Source: Atherinomorus stipes
Lineage: Eukaryota; Chordata; Actinopteri; Atheriniformes; Atherinidae
Reading direction: 5' to 3'
Assembly: GCA_023101725.1 (NCBI GenBank)
Contig: JALJCO010008621.1
Coordinates: 1,843,001-1,907,000, forward strand
DNA length: 64,000 bases
Shown piece by piece: positions 1 to 11,994 of this stretch. The translations under genes were made by a program, and so were the position numbers. Position 1 is the stretch's first letter. Each line of letters opens with the position of its first letter. The notes beneath the pieces were generated by a model, which was given only the letters and a program-made list of their open reading frames with translations, was not told the DNA's origin and searched no databases.

Positions 1-3000
1 GCTGCTTTTAGATTAGTTTGCAGTTTAAATTTGACCAAACAATGAGTGAATTAGTAACATCGAGCTGCAAAGATTACACAAATTCTTGAAAATCCATCAG
101 CTCACCCTTTCCTCTCCAGCTGGTGTTTTGGTTTGTCTGCTTTGGGTGACTGTAGAAACATGGCGACCCACCATGGCTATGAAACGGAAAGTAATATCTA
201 TTGCCCCTAAAAACAACAGAATAGAGAAACTGAATGGAAGGAGTGTAGCTTTGGGACAGGACAGGAATATTTTTCTGGGTGTTATATATGATCATATATA
301 GCAGAGGTCTGTTTTGTTTGCCATTGCTAGTTGTTTTTAAATGTGAGCCATAAATAAAGTTGACTTGACCTGAGTGGCTTTCATTGTGCTGCTATCCTGT
401 GTGGCCAGCCTTCCCACCTGTCATGCATGAGTGCTTCAACAAACACAGGAGACCGTTTATGTTTTTCAACACAAGTCTCCTTGTGCCATGTTGGTTCAGG
501 GGTGAAGTCTGGAAAAGCTCTGAATAAACTATTACTCACCTTTGTCCTTTTCTCCTTCCTCTTTATATACCTTTGATCTCGGATCACATGAATCTGGACT
601 TCCTTATTTTCTCTCAAAGGTGCCCACATTATTGCTGCCTCCTCCCAGCTGGACATCCACCTACACTCAAGCATCCCAGACCACGTTCCCCTCTACCCTC
701 CAGCAGCTGGTTATGGCTGAGACAATAACAAAAACTAAAGGCAGAGCTCACATATGACCACTTTCACAGCCTGGGGTCATATTTTTGGCATCAGGCTTGT
801 GTCATCTGTACAAGTTTAGACACATTATCATTGTATTTCAAACTGAACCTCAACATTCATCCTACTAAAATCTGTGTTTACACAGCAGAGGAGGAGACCT
901 GCTGTTGCTCTGACCGACACTGCAGTGCAGAGGTACTGGATTTATCCCAGAACTCAGCCCCCCTGACTGTGAGACACTGAGGATAGAATATCACTCAAAG
1001 ACCCAAATAACACTGACAGATCTGTGAAAACAGGCAGACTGGGTAAGAGTAACAGAAACCCATGCACAGGAGGGTTTTTCTTCTTCTTTTTTTCATGTAA
1101 AACTAGATTCCTTCACTTTTCAACCATTGTGTAGAAGTCTCAAGGTCTCTGGCTGCCCCCCAGATGTGCACCTGACAAACAAATCAGTGAACATGGTCAC
1201 CTCTTACTTCACTGATCTGCCAATGCATGAAAAAGACTAATTGACACATGGACCAAGGCTGCGCTTTGTCAGCTGTCACAAGTACTTTGTTGCAAGGATG
1301 CCTGTAAGAGTTTTTTTTTTTTTTAATCCCAATTCTCACACAAACAAGTCATAAAGTATCCTTTCAATAAATGTTTCACTTTATGAAGAGGAAACCATAA
1401 CAATTAAATCTGGTTTAGATTATGTAAGACTTATTGTTATTTTGTCTCTATGAATATATTTAAGCATGGTAGAAAAGAAAAGAAAAGAAAAGAAAAGAAA
1501 AGAAAAGAAAAGAAAAGAAAAAGAAAAGAAAAGAAAAGAAAAGAAAAGAAAAGAAAAGAAAAGAAAAGAAAAGAAAAGAAAAGAAAAGAAAAGAAAAGCT
1601 CTAGTTCTGTGTTTCTTTCCCAGAACAACAGATGACAGCAGAGGGAGTGATCAGAGTTAAACCCTCTCAGGGATCGTACTGTAAAGAAAAGAGCCTGCAG
1701 GTGGGGTCTAAAGGAGAAATGAAAAGAAAGCACATTATTAGCCATCCTGCAACATTGCATTTGACAACATTTTAATGAAGTAATTTCATGAGTGGCATAA
1801 AACGGGCTAGAAAGAAGAACCCAGCCTAATTTGTGGCGTCACATTAAACTTGCAAATTCCTTTCACGCGCCTGCCTGCAGCAGGTGATATTTGATACATC
1901 CGTCCAACAAGATTTGTTTGTTTTATTTCAACTGTAGCAACCAGCTGCAACTATATGTGTGATTTTAAAGCGGTCTGAGCACTCCCATCATACCACGTCA
2001 GTTCAGGTCCTAACTGCCACTTCCTTAACAACGCACAACCTGACAGCAGGTTGTCAGGTTGGTATGAAAGGAGTGCTGTGATTCCAGGTCCTGCCCTTTC
2101 CCTTCAACCGCAATTAACATATGTCAACACGGGCAGAGGGGTGGCACACACACAATTTCTGTCAACACAGTCAGCGATTTGCAGCTCGCTGCAGTAGTGC
2201 AATGTTTTCTCACAGATTCCAACCGTCTGTCCTCCCTGTTAGCACTCTGAACCTGTTAACTTGACCCTCCCCAGCCCTACGTCTCTCCCTGCTGCACATA
2301 ACACTACTATTTTTCTTAAAACAGCTGTGGAGCAATGTTAAGCACTGCATGTGCAGCTAAATGCTCCCCTCTGAATGTAAGAAATCCTTCACATGTGAGC
2401 CTAAAGAGCACAGATGTTCATTTCCTGTGTTGCACAGAGGCCAGAGGAACATTTAGCAGTTGCTATAGCTGCACTGGCAGTGCAGAGAGGGGGACAGAGG
2501 AGGTCCAGCTCCAGCATGATGCAACAAGTGGTTACAGAGAAGTTATTGTGTGTTGGTTTCTGGATTCATTTCCAGGATTGAAAACAGTCTGTAGTACTTC
2601 TTCTTTGCTGAATTACCATATTTAACTAAAAGCAAACACACTTCTTGTGTCTGATGCCAGCAGTGTCCACAATGTTGTGTTTCAGACTGAATAAGAAATC
2701 TATTATCTCTTAAAAGTAAAGTGTGACAAAATGGAGAGTAAAACTTTTACAGAGTAAGAATTAAAATGCTTCTTACAAAACCAAAGACAACCTGCAAAGG
2801 CACAGTCCAAAAGCTGACTCAGACCAGAAGGCAAAATAGAGCAAACGGACATATTTCTAGAGAGCAAATAAGCTCACCACCCATTTGTAGGCGGAGTAGA
2901 AGTTTCACAGGGACATATTCCTGAATGTGAATGAGGTTTTCTACATCCACATGCTTGTTTAGATGAAAACTGACATTTTTCAGTAACAAAAAAACCTCAA

Positions 3001-3969
3001 CATACTCTTACAGAGCCGCTTAGAGGTGCATTACGTTAGCCTGGCTGTCTTTGTGGGAGCTAGCTTGACAAAACCTAAAACTAAGGAATTATATAAACAA
3101 TAAAATGAAATGAATTCTGCAGATGTCATTTTCTCTGTCATAAACGATCTACTGGTATTATACCATTATACCACATCTCACAGGCCAGTTAGACTCAAAC
3201 TGGCCCAAGCGCTGTTGCATTCTGGGTTCCAACCCAAAATAACATAAGACATGAAACACAAAAGAAAAGAAGCTGCCAACAACAGAGAGTAATCATGCCT
3301 CTTTTCTTAGATGTCCAGTTCACGGAACATGATAGGCCTACTAATTTGCAACTAAATAAATTGTTTAGCAGTTGTTTTGTACATAGATTAGCTGTAGGAA
3401 ATCCAATAATGACAAGTTGAATGTGGCCACATCAACTTGATTCCCCTCCGGTGCATCTATTTGACAATCAACAAGTCAAATTTAATATCTTTAAACATAT
3501 ATTTAAAAAATGTCCTTTTAAAAAAAACATCAAAAACCTTTTTAATAAAATTTTAGCTTCTTCTTAAACAAAAATAATAGAAACAAAAACAAACAGATCT
3601 TTACAGCTATTTTTTTCAGGAAAAAACAAGGACTGTGGCACAGCTTAGAGGCAGCTGGTAAGGGGATTATTGAACCACAAAGCAATTCATGACCTTCACA
3701 ACTTTAACCCGGAGGATCCTTCATAAATTCCATACACTTGAGGATCTGAGGATGCAACTTTGATGTTTTAGGTGTTGATGTGTGAATTATTGCCCTAAGT
3801 CTCCACTGATGGGAGAGTCATCACACTCTGGTGCAGGATTTACCAGTATTACCATCACTTATGGATGTAGTGGTTGATCTTGATCAAAATGTGTGGAGTC
3901 TCACTTCACTTGTCAGACACATTTCAAATGACATGGCAATAAAATCTGCATCTCTGTATTTTCACACAG
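1..3969. other. upstream or intron 1 of emilin3; no coding exon recognised
   Basis: No reading frame here resembles a signal peptide followed by the start of an EMI domain, which is what emilin3 exon 1 should encode. The first recognisable exon begins at 3970 in phase 2, so a coding exon must lie 5' of it, most likely left of the window. The only clear feature is the AAAAG microsatellite near 1473. An AATAAA hexamer near 353 sits in sequence reminiscent of the tail of an old non-LTR element, but this is weak. Otherwise I see ordinary AT-rich non-coding DNA. Confidence 0.5.
1473..1598 (+). repeat. (AAAAG)n pentanucleotide microsatellite
   Basis: About 125 bp of nearly perfect GAAAA units with one slightly longer A run near 1520. 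It is purine-only on the plus strand. Both strands give spurious open frames (Lys/Arg/Glu-rich on plus, Phe/Ser/Leu-rich on minus) that should not be read as genes. Confidence 0.97.
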
Positions 3970-4092
3970 AAATTATTGCGCCTACATGGTCCAGAAGAAC
4001 ATCACATGCACTATGCAGGATGGAGTGGAGACCTACGTGAAAGCTGAGTACACCGTCAAGTGCATTTGGGGTCAGAAATGTCCTGTTGTCAT
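3970..4092 (+). CDS. emilin3: emilin3 exon: first half of EMI domain
   Basis: Acceptor cacacag at 3963-3969 and donor gtaagt at 4093. It encodes NYCAYMVQKNITCTMQDG and continues to CIWGQKCPVV. It begins with the last base of a codon and ends two bases into an ATG codon completed in the next exon. Confidence 0.92.
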
Positions 4093-7000
4093 GTAAGTCA
4101 ATCTGACAGAAAATAGAAAAATACTGCAGCTGCTACAATGTGTTACAACTCGTTCTGAGTATAAAGTGTTTGGTTTTAAGGTTTAAAATGTGCATGCTGC
4201 CTTGTGGAACATGAGCAAAGTCAGTGCTGCCCTCTAGTGTTAGTATCCTGTAAGCCTTCTGTGGGCTCTCTGCAGGGTTGCAGTCTTTTCTATAAAAAGA
4301 AGCCATTTGAGAAAAAAGCAAAAGATTTCTCATAAGAATATAATCCTCTTTACATATTTGTTGGATGTGGTCTTCCTCACCTCATCTGTTCAGTTCACTG
4401 ACTTTTGTGAATTAATAAACTGAGCAACAAAAAAAGAGGATATGTGTCTACCTACTGTTTACAACTTTGCAGTTTGAAGTTTTAAGTTAACATGACTGTT
4501 TTTGTGAGAGATAAAGCATAAGAGTTGTCATTTGCTCTGGAACCTACTGCGCTCTTACCTTTTTAAATTCCATATGGCTTTCAAAAGCCCCGAAACAAAG
4601 GAAATTAAAGTGGATTTTATCTTTAGAAATGATAGATCTGTGTGTGTTTGTGGAGAAAGAGAAGGATTGATTTTAAACATAATAATGGGGAAGTTGGGTG
4701 CTGACCCAGGTTGAATCCTCTGATGCCACACCATTTACACCACACTTTACCTTAATCTCCTAATCTTCCTTTAATCCATGTTTAATCCCATAGAGAGCAA
4801 CTTCATCCCTTTTTTCTCTGCTCAGCACTCTCATACCACACTGCCCCTGTGCTCTTAGCAGAGTTAGCAAAAACCAAAAGTATTTCAGACAGTGTAAAAA
4901 GACTTATTTACGCTGATAGTAAACACAATATTATTGTTTTATTTCAGGTACAGGACTTTTTATAAGCCGACGTACAAGGTGGGCTATAAAACGGTAACTG
5001 AGCTTGAATGGAGATGTTGTCCAGGCTACTCTGGAGAAACCTGCCATGATGGTCCCACATCACTGCCTGACGTCATAGGTCCAGGTTTACCTCATCGCCC
5101 GGGTGTGAAAGGCTTCCCCCATGGCCCTAGACCACCTGTAGACCAGAGGCCTGGAGGAGGCCAGCTAGAGCCTGGCAAACCTTTCCCCGGTGTACCAACG
5201 GGACATTTCCCAGCTGGGAGTGGAAAACCCAACTATGGTCAGAGTAGATTCCATCTAATTATTGTCAAGCATTTTCAGCCTACTGAATTTTTCTGTGTTC
5301 CTCACACTGATTTTTTTTTTTTTTTTTTTTACAAATGAGCCAAAAAATTCCTGTCTTGTGTATTTTCCTCAAAATTCCAGGTAACAAGTTTGGCATTTCT
5401 GGAGTGACGGGTGAACGTTTGGACCGAATGGAGGAGGACTTGCGGCGCCTCAGCCAGGGCCTGAACACCCTGAATGGAATGGTGGCTGGCCTCGAGGAGC
5501 GACTGCGCACATCACTCCGGGAAGACACAAATAAAATCCTAGTGTCGCTGCTGCCCAACACTCCACAAGTGCGTGACTCCAAAGTGGGCTTTGGGGTGAT
5601 CCCAGAGGGTTCTCCTGATGGACTGGAAGGAGGAGAAATCTACCCTGGATTTCAAGACTTGGCAGGGAGAGTGACAGAAGTGAGGGATGAGCTGCGAGCC
5701 AAGACTCACATTTTAGAGGAGATCCAGGTATTGTGCCTTTCTGCTTGAATAAACATCTGTTTTGCAACAGTCTGACCAAATCAAGGCTTTTACTTTCACG
5801 TATTTATTTATCTTTGTACCAAATACTATTTCTGTCTCCTTTTTTCATCTGTATGTCATTAGGGAATGGTCCTAGGTCATGATGGCCAGCTGAAGAGGCT
5901 GTTTGATGGAGCTAAGGGCAAACCCATCCCTGGTTCAAGCTCTTATCCGGATGACATCTTAGATGCCAAACTGGTTGGGATGAGAACTGAGATCCTGGAT
6001 GGCTTTGAGCGCCGTCTGACCAACCTGGAGAATCACTGTGATCAGAGGATTGGGGAAGTACAGAGGCAGTGCCACAGGGACCACATGGATGGCCAGGAGC
6101 AGATGCAGCAGTCTCTGGACGGCAAAGAAACTGGGCTCAGGGAGGAGCTGGGCTCTCTGCAAGCTCAGATTCAGGGCCTTACTCTGACTGAGAGCTGCTG
6201 CGGACAGGTACGACAGTTTTCTTTTGTTTGTTTTTGTGTATAACCATTTCTCACTCTATGAAATTGGTTCAAATCAAATCAATCAGATATAACTTGAATT
6301 TGGATGAAATGGCAAAACAGTTGATTTCCGCAAATCAAACATTTAAATGACATGATCCAGATCGTTCATGTGTGTACAGTTAATTCGAAGGCAGGAAATA
6401 CAAAGCTTAGTTTACTATCAGCATTAAGCAAGGCCAGTTATTTTTCAGAAAAGCTGAAGAAAGGTTTCAAATTTAAGAAAAAAAATTCTTGAAAAATCTG
6501 GAAAGATGTTGAACTTACGCATACCACCTGAAAGACTTCAGCACAACTTTGTATTGATTGTCTGTGGAACTCTGCTGTAGAGATGGAAAACCTTGTTCGG
6601 ATGATATTCACTGATTTAAGGAAACTGGGAGCAGGAAATATGTTTCCTATTCTTTATTCCTTTATTTTTAGTGGATAACTATAAAAAGTAATACAGATGT
6701 TTTAGTCTTACCCGCTATCAGGCAACTTCGCTTCATAATGTGTGACAGGACTGTCTATTGAGTAACTCATGAATTAATAAGTTCTTGATTACTGCAGGTC
6801 AACAGCCTGTCTCAGCGCATGCTGCTTCTGGAGGAGTCAGTAAAAGATTTGACAGAATCTCAGAGACAGCTCCAGACGGACCTTGGCGAAAGAAGCATCC
6901 ACATAGAGACCCTAATCGAGACCCGGCTGGTGGACTTAGAGAACAGACTCAATGCTACCAGTGGGCCCGATGGAATCGATGGGCTTCCTGGTGGTCTGGA

Positions 7001-7940
7001 TGGCTTCAAGAACATGCTGGAAGACAAGTTGAAGACTCTAGAGGAGAGAGTGTTTGTGGCAGTGGAGGAGCTGAGTAATGCCACCGCTCCAGCTCTTCTG
7101 GAGGGGCAGGTAGTCCCTGCACTGGAGACGGAGATCGAGTCAGTGAGAAGGAGAGTAGAGGGAGACCTAAGCGGTTTTCAGAAACAGTTAATAGACTTAG
7201 AGCTCCTCTGCACCTCTTCTTGCGCACCCTCCACCCCACCAGCAGGAGGGGTGAGTGTAACTGAGGTAGAAGAGCAGTGTGAAGGAATGGAGAAGAAGAT
7301 GACAGATCGTCTAGACTCCCATTCTGACCAGCTAGACCACCTTAATCACACCCTGCAGAATTTGCTCCTTCGGATCGCACAGGAGGAGACAGAGGGTTCT
7401 GTCCAGGGAGAGATTACATTATTAAAGGTCAACATCAACTCTGTGAACCGCACTCTAAAGGGTTTAAAGGACTCTATTAGTTTCATTGCCACTGAAGTGG
7501 GCCACGCCAACTCATCGTGGGATCAGAGGGAGCATCAGCTCGTCAACCAGGTGCAGGGAATCACCAGACTCATTGGCCACCAAGCCTCCCTCCTTGGAGC
7601 TGGGGAAAGACGGCTGGCTCAGCTGAAGGGGGAACTGGCAGCTCTGAAGAGACAGTTGGCCGGGGGGCTGCAGGGCTGCCGCAACTCAGCGATGGAAGTA
7701 CAGAAGGAGGTGAAGGACGTTGACAGCAGGGTAAGCCAGGTAGAGGGCCGGTGCAGCAGCCTGGGGGAGCTGGCCGATCACCTGGAGAGGATCAGGGCAG
7801 AGTTGGAGAGACACTCTGACACTTACCTGGCTCAGGTGAACGGCACTTTGGCCGTCCATTCAGAACAGCTGGCCGAGCTGAAAGGGGAGGTTAAAGACTG
7901 CGTAGCCAAGGAAACCGCCAACCAAAATGGAGACCAGTAG
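3970..7940 (+). CDS. emilin3: EMILIN-3, extracellular matrix glycoprotein (5' exon missing)
   Basis: Five coding exons can be joined in frame: 3970-4092, 4948-5237, 5381-5727, 5863-6207 and 6798-7940, all with GT-AG introns and matching phases (2, 1, 0, 0). They encode 748 residues; human EMILIN-3 is about 766 with its signal peptide, so only a short first exon is absent. The EMI domain spans the first two exons: CAYMVQKNITC, YVKAEYTVKC, YKPTYKVGYKTVTELEW, and WRCCPGYSGETC. A Pro/Gly-rich linker follows, then long heptad-rich coiled coils with N-glycosylation sequons and a short Gly-X-Y-like patch near 6964 (GPDGIDGLPGG). The block GEITLLKVNINSVNRTL matches EMILIN-3. The protein stops without a gC1q domain, which separates EMILIN-3 from EMILIN-1 and -2. 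EMILINs are secreted, multimerise and associate with elastic fibres and growth-factor precursors. Which teleost paralogue (a or b) this is cannot be decided here. Confidence 0.93.
4093..4947 (+). other. emilin3 intron
   Basis: 855 bp between two exons that join in frame. Nothing recognisable inside; AT-rich single-copy-looking sequence. Confidence 0.8.
4948..5237 (+). CDS. emilin3: emilin3 exon: second half of EMI domain and Pro/Gly linker
   Basis: Acceptor atttcag and donor gtcagag. It encodes YRTFYKPTYKVGYKTVTELE, then WRCCPGYSGETC, then about 55 residues rich in Pro and Gly. The next intron is only 143 bp and carries a T run of about 20 close to its 3' end. Confidence 0.92.
5381..5727 (+). 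CDS. emilin3: emilin3 exon: first coiled-coil segment
   Basis: Acceptor ttccag and donor gtattg. It encodes GERLDRMEEDLRRLSQGLNT, then VGFGVIPEG, a motif also in human EMILIN-3, then a second heptad stretch ending HILEEIQ. Phase 0 at its 3' end. Confidence 0.92.
5863..6207 (+). CDS. emilin3: emilin3 exon: central coiled coil
   Basis: 345 bp, phase 0 at both ends. It encodes GMVLGHDGQLKRLFDGAKGK through to LTLTESCCGQ. The SCCGQ ending corresponds to SCCGQ in human EMILIN-3. The intron that follows (6208-6797) holds nothing I recognise. Confidence 0.92.
6798..7940 (+). CDS. emilin3: emilin3 last coding exon: C-terminal coiled coils, stop
   Basis: 381 codons including TAG at 7938-7940. Acceptor actgcag at 6791-6797. 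It contains NAT, NHT, NRT, NSS and NGT sequons, a Cys pair in SSCAPSTPPAGG, and heptad arrays ending LKGEVKDC. There is no jelly-roll (C1q) domain after the coiled coil, which is normal for EMILIN-3. Confidence 0.93.
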   Translation, partial: VNSLSQRMLLLEESVKDLTESQRQLQTDLGERSIHIETLIETRLVDLENRLNATSGPDGIDGLPGGLDGFKNMLEDKLKTLEERVFVAVEELSNATAPALLEGQVVPALETEIESVRRRVEGDLSGFQKQLIDLELLCTSSCAPSTPPAGGVSVTEVEEQCEGMEKKMTDRLDSHSDQLDHLNHTLQNLLLRIAQEETEGSVQGEITLLKVNINSVNRTLKGLKDSISFIATEVGHANSSWDQREHQLVNQVQGITRLIGHQASLLGAGERRLAQLKGELAALKRQLAGGLQGCRNSAMEVQKEVKDVDSRVSQVEGRCSSLGELADHLERIRAELERHSDTYLAQVNGTLAVHSEQLAELKGEVKDCVAKETANQNGDQ

Positions 7941-8951
7941 CGTTTGAGCTACAGTTATTTCCCATGAGAGACTTTTTACTGTTTGTGTGCTACAAATTAA
8001 GCTCAAGTGTCTACCTTTTCTTTTGTCCTCTCTGTTTCCAACCCCATCAACACAGATGTAAATTAACTCAACTGGTGAAAGTAATTCCTCATAAGCTTCT
8101 TGCCCCAGTGCCTCCAGATGTGCTGGTATTTACTTAGTTTAGTGATGTGAGAAGAGACAGGATACAAAGACATGCCTATGGTTGTATAGCCTGCATTTCC
8201 CTTCAGATTTATCCTACAGGGCATTTTGGGTGGGGGGGTTATGATTGTTTAGTCATTTTACCTTTTTTAACTTATATGAAGTGACTGCATTGTTATGATG
8301 TTAAAATGTATGTATTGGAGAAATGATAACAAAACAAAGTGCTGCTACGGGTTTCTGCTGACAAGCATACTCAGCATCTCTGTATTCTGGACTATTTAAC
8401 AGATACTGTATGTCAACTTGCTATTGGTGCTATTTACATTTTTTTGTAAACTTTTGTTTTACACATGTTTAAGAATGACTCTTGCCTATATCGGCTTTGA
8501 CAGTTGTCTTTATTTCCTGTCGCATGGCTCCACATTGCAGAGAAGTTTCATGATTGAGTAAGAAATGACAAGGCATAGAGCAGAACTACTCAAATCGGGC
8601 TTACAGGGGCCGCAATCCAGCAGGTTTTCAATGTCTCCCTGCTCCAACACCTGACTCAAATTAAATAGATCCAGCCAATCAAGCTCTGCACAATGACTCA
8701 TTAACTTGTGTTGGAGCAGAGAGACACCGAAAATTGCAGCCCAAGTACCGAATTGAGTAGTCCTGGCATAGAGCGATATCACAATCTTAAAATAATAAAA
8801 AATGAACCACACTGGTTTAGAGAAATGTTGGAGCAACATCTTTAGCGTTTATAATGACGTTATTGCAAGAAATCCATCACATTTGCAGGGTTATGTAACA
8901 AGAATGAATCTTTTTTCCCTTGCAGACAGATGTACTGAGGGCATCAATAAA
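7941..8951 (+). other. probable emilin3 3' UTR with candidate poly(A) signal
   Basis: Non-coding sequence after the stop. The first canonical AATAAA I find downstream is at 8946-8951, just before an AAT repeat. If it is used, the 3' UTR is about 1 kb and includes the hAT MITE at 8581-8765. The UTR end is inferred, not shown. Confidence 0.35.
8573..8773. mobile_element. hAT-type MITE with 8-bp target-site duplication
   Basis: The element at 8581-8765 starts CAGAACTACTCAA and ends TTGAGTAGTCCTG, with arms that stay complementary well inward (for example ccctgctccaacacc against gttggagcagagaga). It is flanked on both sides by the identical octamer gcatagag (8573-8580 and 8766-8773). Terminal CAG/CTG and an 8-bp duplication are hallmarks of hAT elements. 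It has no coding capacity, so it is a non-autonomous copy. Confidence 0.85.
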
Positions 8952-9120
8952 ATAATAATAATAATAATAACAACAAGCCAAAATGTTTTATCTCTTAATC
9001 TTCAAGAGCCCTTATTGGCTTATTTAAAGGTTCATTATTGGGAGTCTATTGTATTTTAAGCTTTTATGTATAAAACAAAACAAAAACCTTTTTTTTTTCC
9101 TCACATATTGCTGGAAGACT

Positions 9121-9135
9121 CCCCCCCCCCCCCCA
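9121..9135. repeat. poly-C tract
   Basis: Run of about 14 C; length may be unreliable in the assembly. Confidence 0.8.
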
Positions 9136-9166
9136 CCTTCTGTCAAACTGTAAGCAACATTTAAAA

Positions 9167-9632
9167 TTAGCTGCATCTGTGTGGGACTAAGGCTGAAAAT
9201 ATACTTGCTTTTAATAACACATACGGGTGATTATCATGACTTCCTCTGGTATTCTGCATTTTCTGTGAGCTTAGCTTTTGTATGTCCTTAGAAATGTTGT
9301 ATGTTCACAAGTTGCAATATATAAGTCACCAGTAGGGGCAGCATCTGGACCAATTTGACCAGAAAAAAGGTAAGAGGATTGACAGTGGTGAAAATGAGTT
9401 TGGAGGATAAGACAGCATGCCGGTTTTCAGGGCCTTTCATGTCGTCTAGAATACAACTGCTATTGGCTTTTTCTGCAATGACTTCAAAGATAACCATTAG
9501 CCTCCTTTATTTGCGCCATGTTTATAGTCTTATTTCCAGCACAAACTCAGCAACTCTAACCAATCTGAGTGCTCTAATGCGCCCTCTAGTGGAGACCTCT
9601 GGTGATGAGCATGGTACATAAGTGTGAGAACA
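9167..9632. repeat. diverged tandem repeat, copy A
   Basis: This segment and 9644-10122 share the same order of landmarks: ggctgaaaatatacttg against ggcagagaatacacttg, gttcacaagttgcaa against gttcacaagctgcaa, and gccctctagtggag against gccctctaatggaa. The period is about 480 bp. Neither copy has coding capacity. It may be an old dispersed repeat duplicated in place. Confidence 0.65.
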
Positions 9633-9643
9633 GTTATGCTCAC

Positions 9644-10122
9644 TATGAGCTGCTACACGGCAAAGGCAGAGAATACACTTGGTTTTAAGTATGTGTAATT
9701 ATCACAACTGCCTCGTGTTTTTTTTATTTTTATAAATCATCCTCTTGGCATTTTCTTAGAAATTCATGCTCTCTGTTCACAAGCTGCAAAATGTGAGTAA
9801 CCACAAGGGTCTGAGGATCGACAGAAAGTTTCCATGATTTGACATGGAGAACTTGAGTCAGAAAAAAAGTTGGGGACTTATGACTAAAGGAATAAATGTT
9901 TTAAATTACAAATATTACTTTTCGTTGTTTAACAAAGCCTCCCAGGGGTTATGTTTACCACCCTGAGGAAAGGTAGATGAAATGGCAGGTTTAACAGCAC
10001 ACCAAATACAGCCCACTATAAAGCACAAAAACAGACCGTCCACAAAATGAACCTTTATTGTTGCCCTCTAATGGAATCTTCTGTAAACAAGTGTACGATA
10101 CACAAACAAGAATGTGAACGAC
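9644..10122. repeat. diverged tandem repeat, copy B
   Basis: Partner of 9167-9632, with the same order of landmarks and substantial divergence. Confidence 0.65.
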
Positions 10123-11315
10123 TGCTTAAAACAGAGCTGGTTGCCGACAGTGGTTAAAGCAAGTGTGTTCTTTAGAAAATGTGGATTGAATAACAAAGCC
10201 CTTCAAAACAGGCCAACTGGGGCAGAAATCAATATAATAGCAACTAAAAACAGTTTTAACAAGACAAACAAACACACAAACAAATGGCCAAAAACATTGA
10301 CACAACTAACAAGAAATAAACGAAGCAAAATTAACCAAATCCCTTCGATGACATGTCAGCAGATGGTTCTGCTCTCAGTCATGACATTTACTGCACCAGG
10401 GGAGCCCTCTCCCACCTTAGCAACCCAAAGGAACGAAATGCACAATTAACACAGTAGTAAAATGATTAATGTAAATATCTCCATATATTCTCCATATATG
10501 CTGAAGCAAAATTTTTAAAAAGGCAGCATGAATGTGGTTGACTGTAAATAGAATTAACTGGTGTAAATAAACTAAGAACAAGAAAGTCTTGTCACCTTAT
10601 CTCATTTCCAGAATTGTGTATTCTCAGTTTTTCTCCTTGTGTCTTAATAACACCCACCGCAGAGCCGAGCTTTGGTGCCATCATTCTGAACTAATGTTCA
10701 TTAAACTTGAAATGTAGCTGCATCTTGCTACCATTTTTGCATGGCCTAAAGTTGTAATTCATTATTTTTTTAAGTATTAAATCCGTATGTAGCAATGTAT
10801 GTATTTTCAGTTAATGTAATTCAAAATATGGGATTAATAACCCTCCTCCCACTCCGCCCCTTTAAGACTTCCACAGAGGATTCAGCAATTTGTCATCAGT
10901 TGTCACTCCTTCAGGAAGCTTCATCTCTATTTGCTCCTCTGTGGAATTGAGTCTACTTTGGAAATGGTTTTTCTGAGATAAACTTCAGGGCCATAAACCG
11001 ATTGTACAGTTTAGATAACACTCCTGTTTCTCTCTTACTTTTCGAGGTTGTTGGTTGTTTGGCCAAAAATGGTGAAGAGCCAGAGGTTAATGCTTTGTTA
11101 TAAACATACAGAATTAGCCACTAAACCAGAAGATAAATATACTCACTGTAATGGAGATGATGAGTAACAAAAAAAGAGGCTAAATTGTAAAACAGATGTT
11201 TCAGGCTATATGAGCCTTTTAAGCGCGAGTGAATAATTCCATCTGCCATGGATCTGGGCCTTCTCAACATTGTAGGCTTTTTATACTTAGCAATGAAGCT
11301 ATTCAAGACATTTAA
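10123..11315. other. intergenic sequence, no gene recognised
   Basis: AT-rich sequence between emilin3 and the 3' end of b4galt5. No exon-like frame with flanking splice signals and no RNA gene seen. Confidence 0.6.
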
Positions 11316-11994
11316 AGTTACAGTATGTACAGAGGCTGTGGTGGGGAACAGTGGCTGCATGCGACCAGTACAGCAGTGACTGCGACACTGAGAGCGGCCA
11401 CGAACACTCGCTGCACCTCACTCAGCCAACTTCAAAGGCTCTGTAAACATTCTGAATGAGGTAGCATGTTTTACAAACCATCCTGAAAGATGGAGCAATG
11501 TGTACTTACTATTCTCAAAGCGGTAGCAACCACTATTAACCATTTTGAAAGCAGTAGCATCTGGTATGCAGCCCTTCTGACTATGACAACTCGCTCACAG
11601 TGGACTAAGTAGAAAGATAGCACTGCATGACCTGCAAACCTTACTGCGAGATCACGCAAAAGTATTGCAAGGTAGTGCAAAAATTAAAAAACTCCTTATG
11701 TCCCCTTGGGGCTCCACACCTGTCAAACAAAGCCATTACTGGAATATTAAAGCTGAAGTGGTCTTGCATCACACACAGTCGTTGTCCATTTAGACACTGT
11801 AGTAAAAATGGTGGAACAAATATGGCCCCTGCCATTTATGTGGACCTAAAGGAAATCAATATAGACAAAAACAGCTCATTCTGAGACAATAAAAGCACAA
11901 CAGTTATTTTAGAAAAGCATTTAGATACTAATAGAAACAAACATTTAAATTTTTTGTAATTGACCTTTGATTTTGTTACAAATTGCATCTTTAA
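11312..11994. mobile_element. TTAA-flanked non-autonomous element, copy 1
   Basis: Bounded by TTAA at 11312-11315 and 11991-11994. Its right third (about 11785-11900) matches the right third of the element at 14501-15042, for example actgtagtaaaaatggtgg against accatagtaaaaatggcgg. The left ends also correspond: agttacagtatgta against aggtacagtatgta. The internal left part differs, with short degenerate repeats around cggtagcaacc. The TTAA flanks suggest a piggyBac- or Kolobok-type element; the family is inferred. Confidence 0.55.

Noticed and set aside
1437..1760. Open frame of repeated Phe-Ser-Leu (minus) and Lys-Glu-Arg (plus)
   Set aside because: It is the translation of the AAAAG microsatellite, not a protein.
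2335..2625. 96-codon Cys-containing open frame as possible emilin3 exon 1
   Set aside because: It lacks a signal peptide, a matching phase-2 donor and any similarity to EMILIN N termini.
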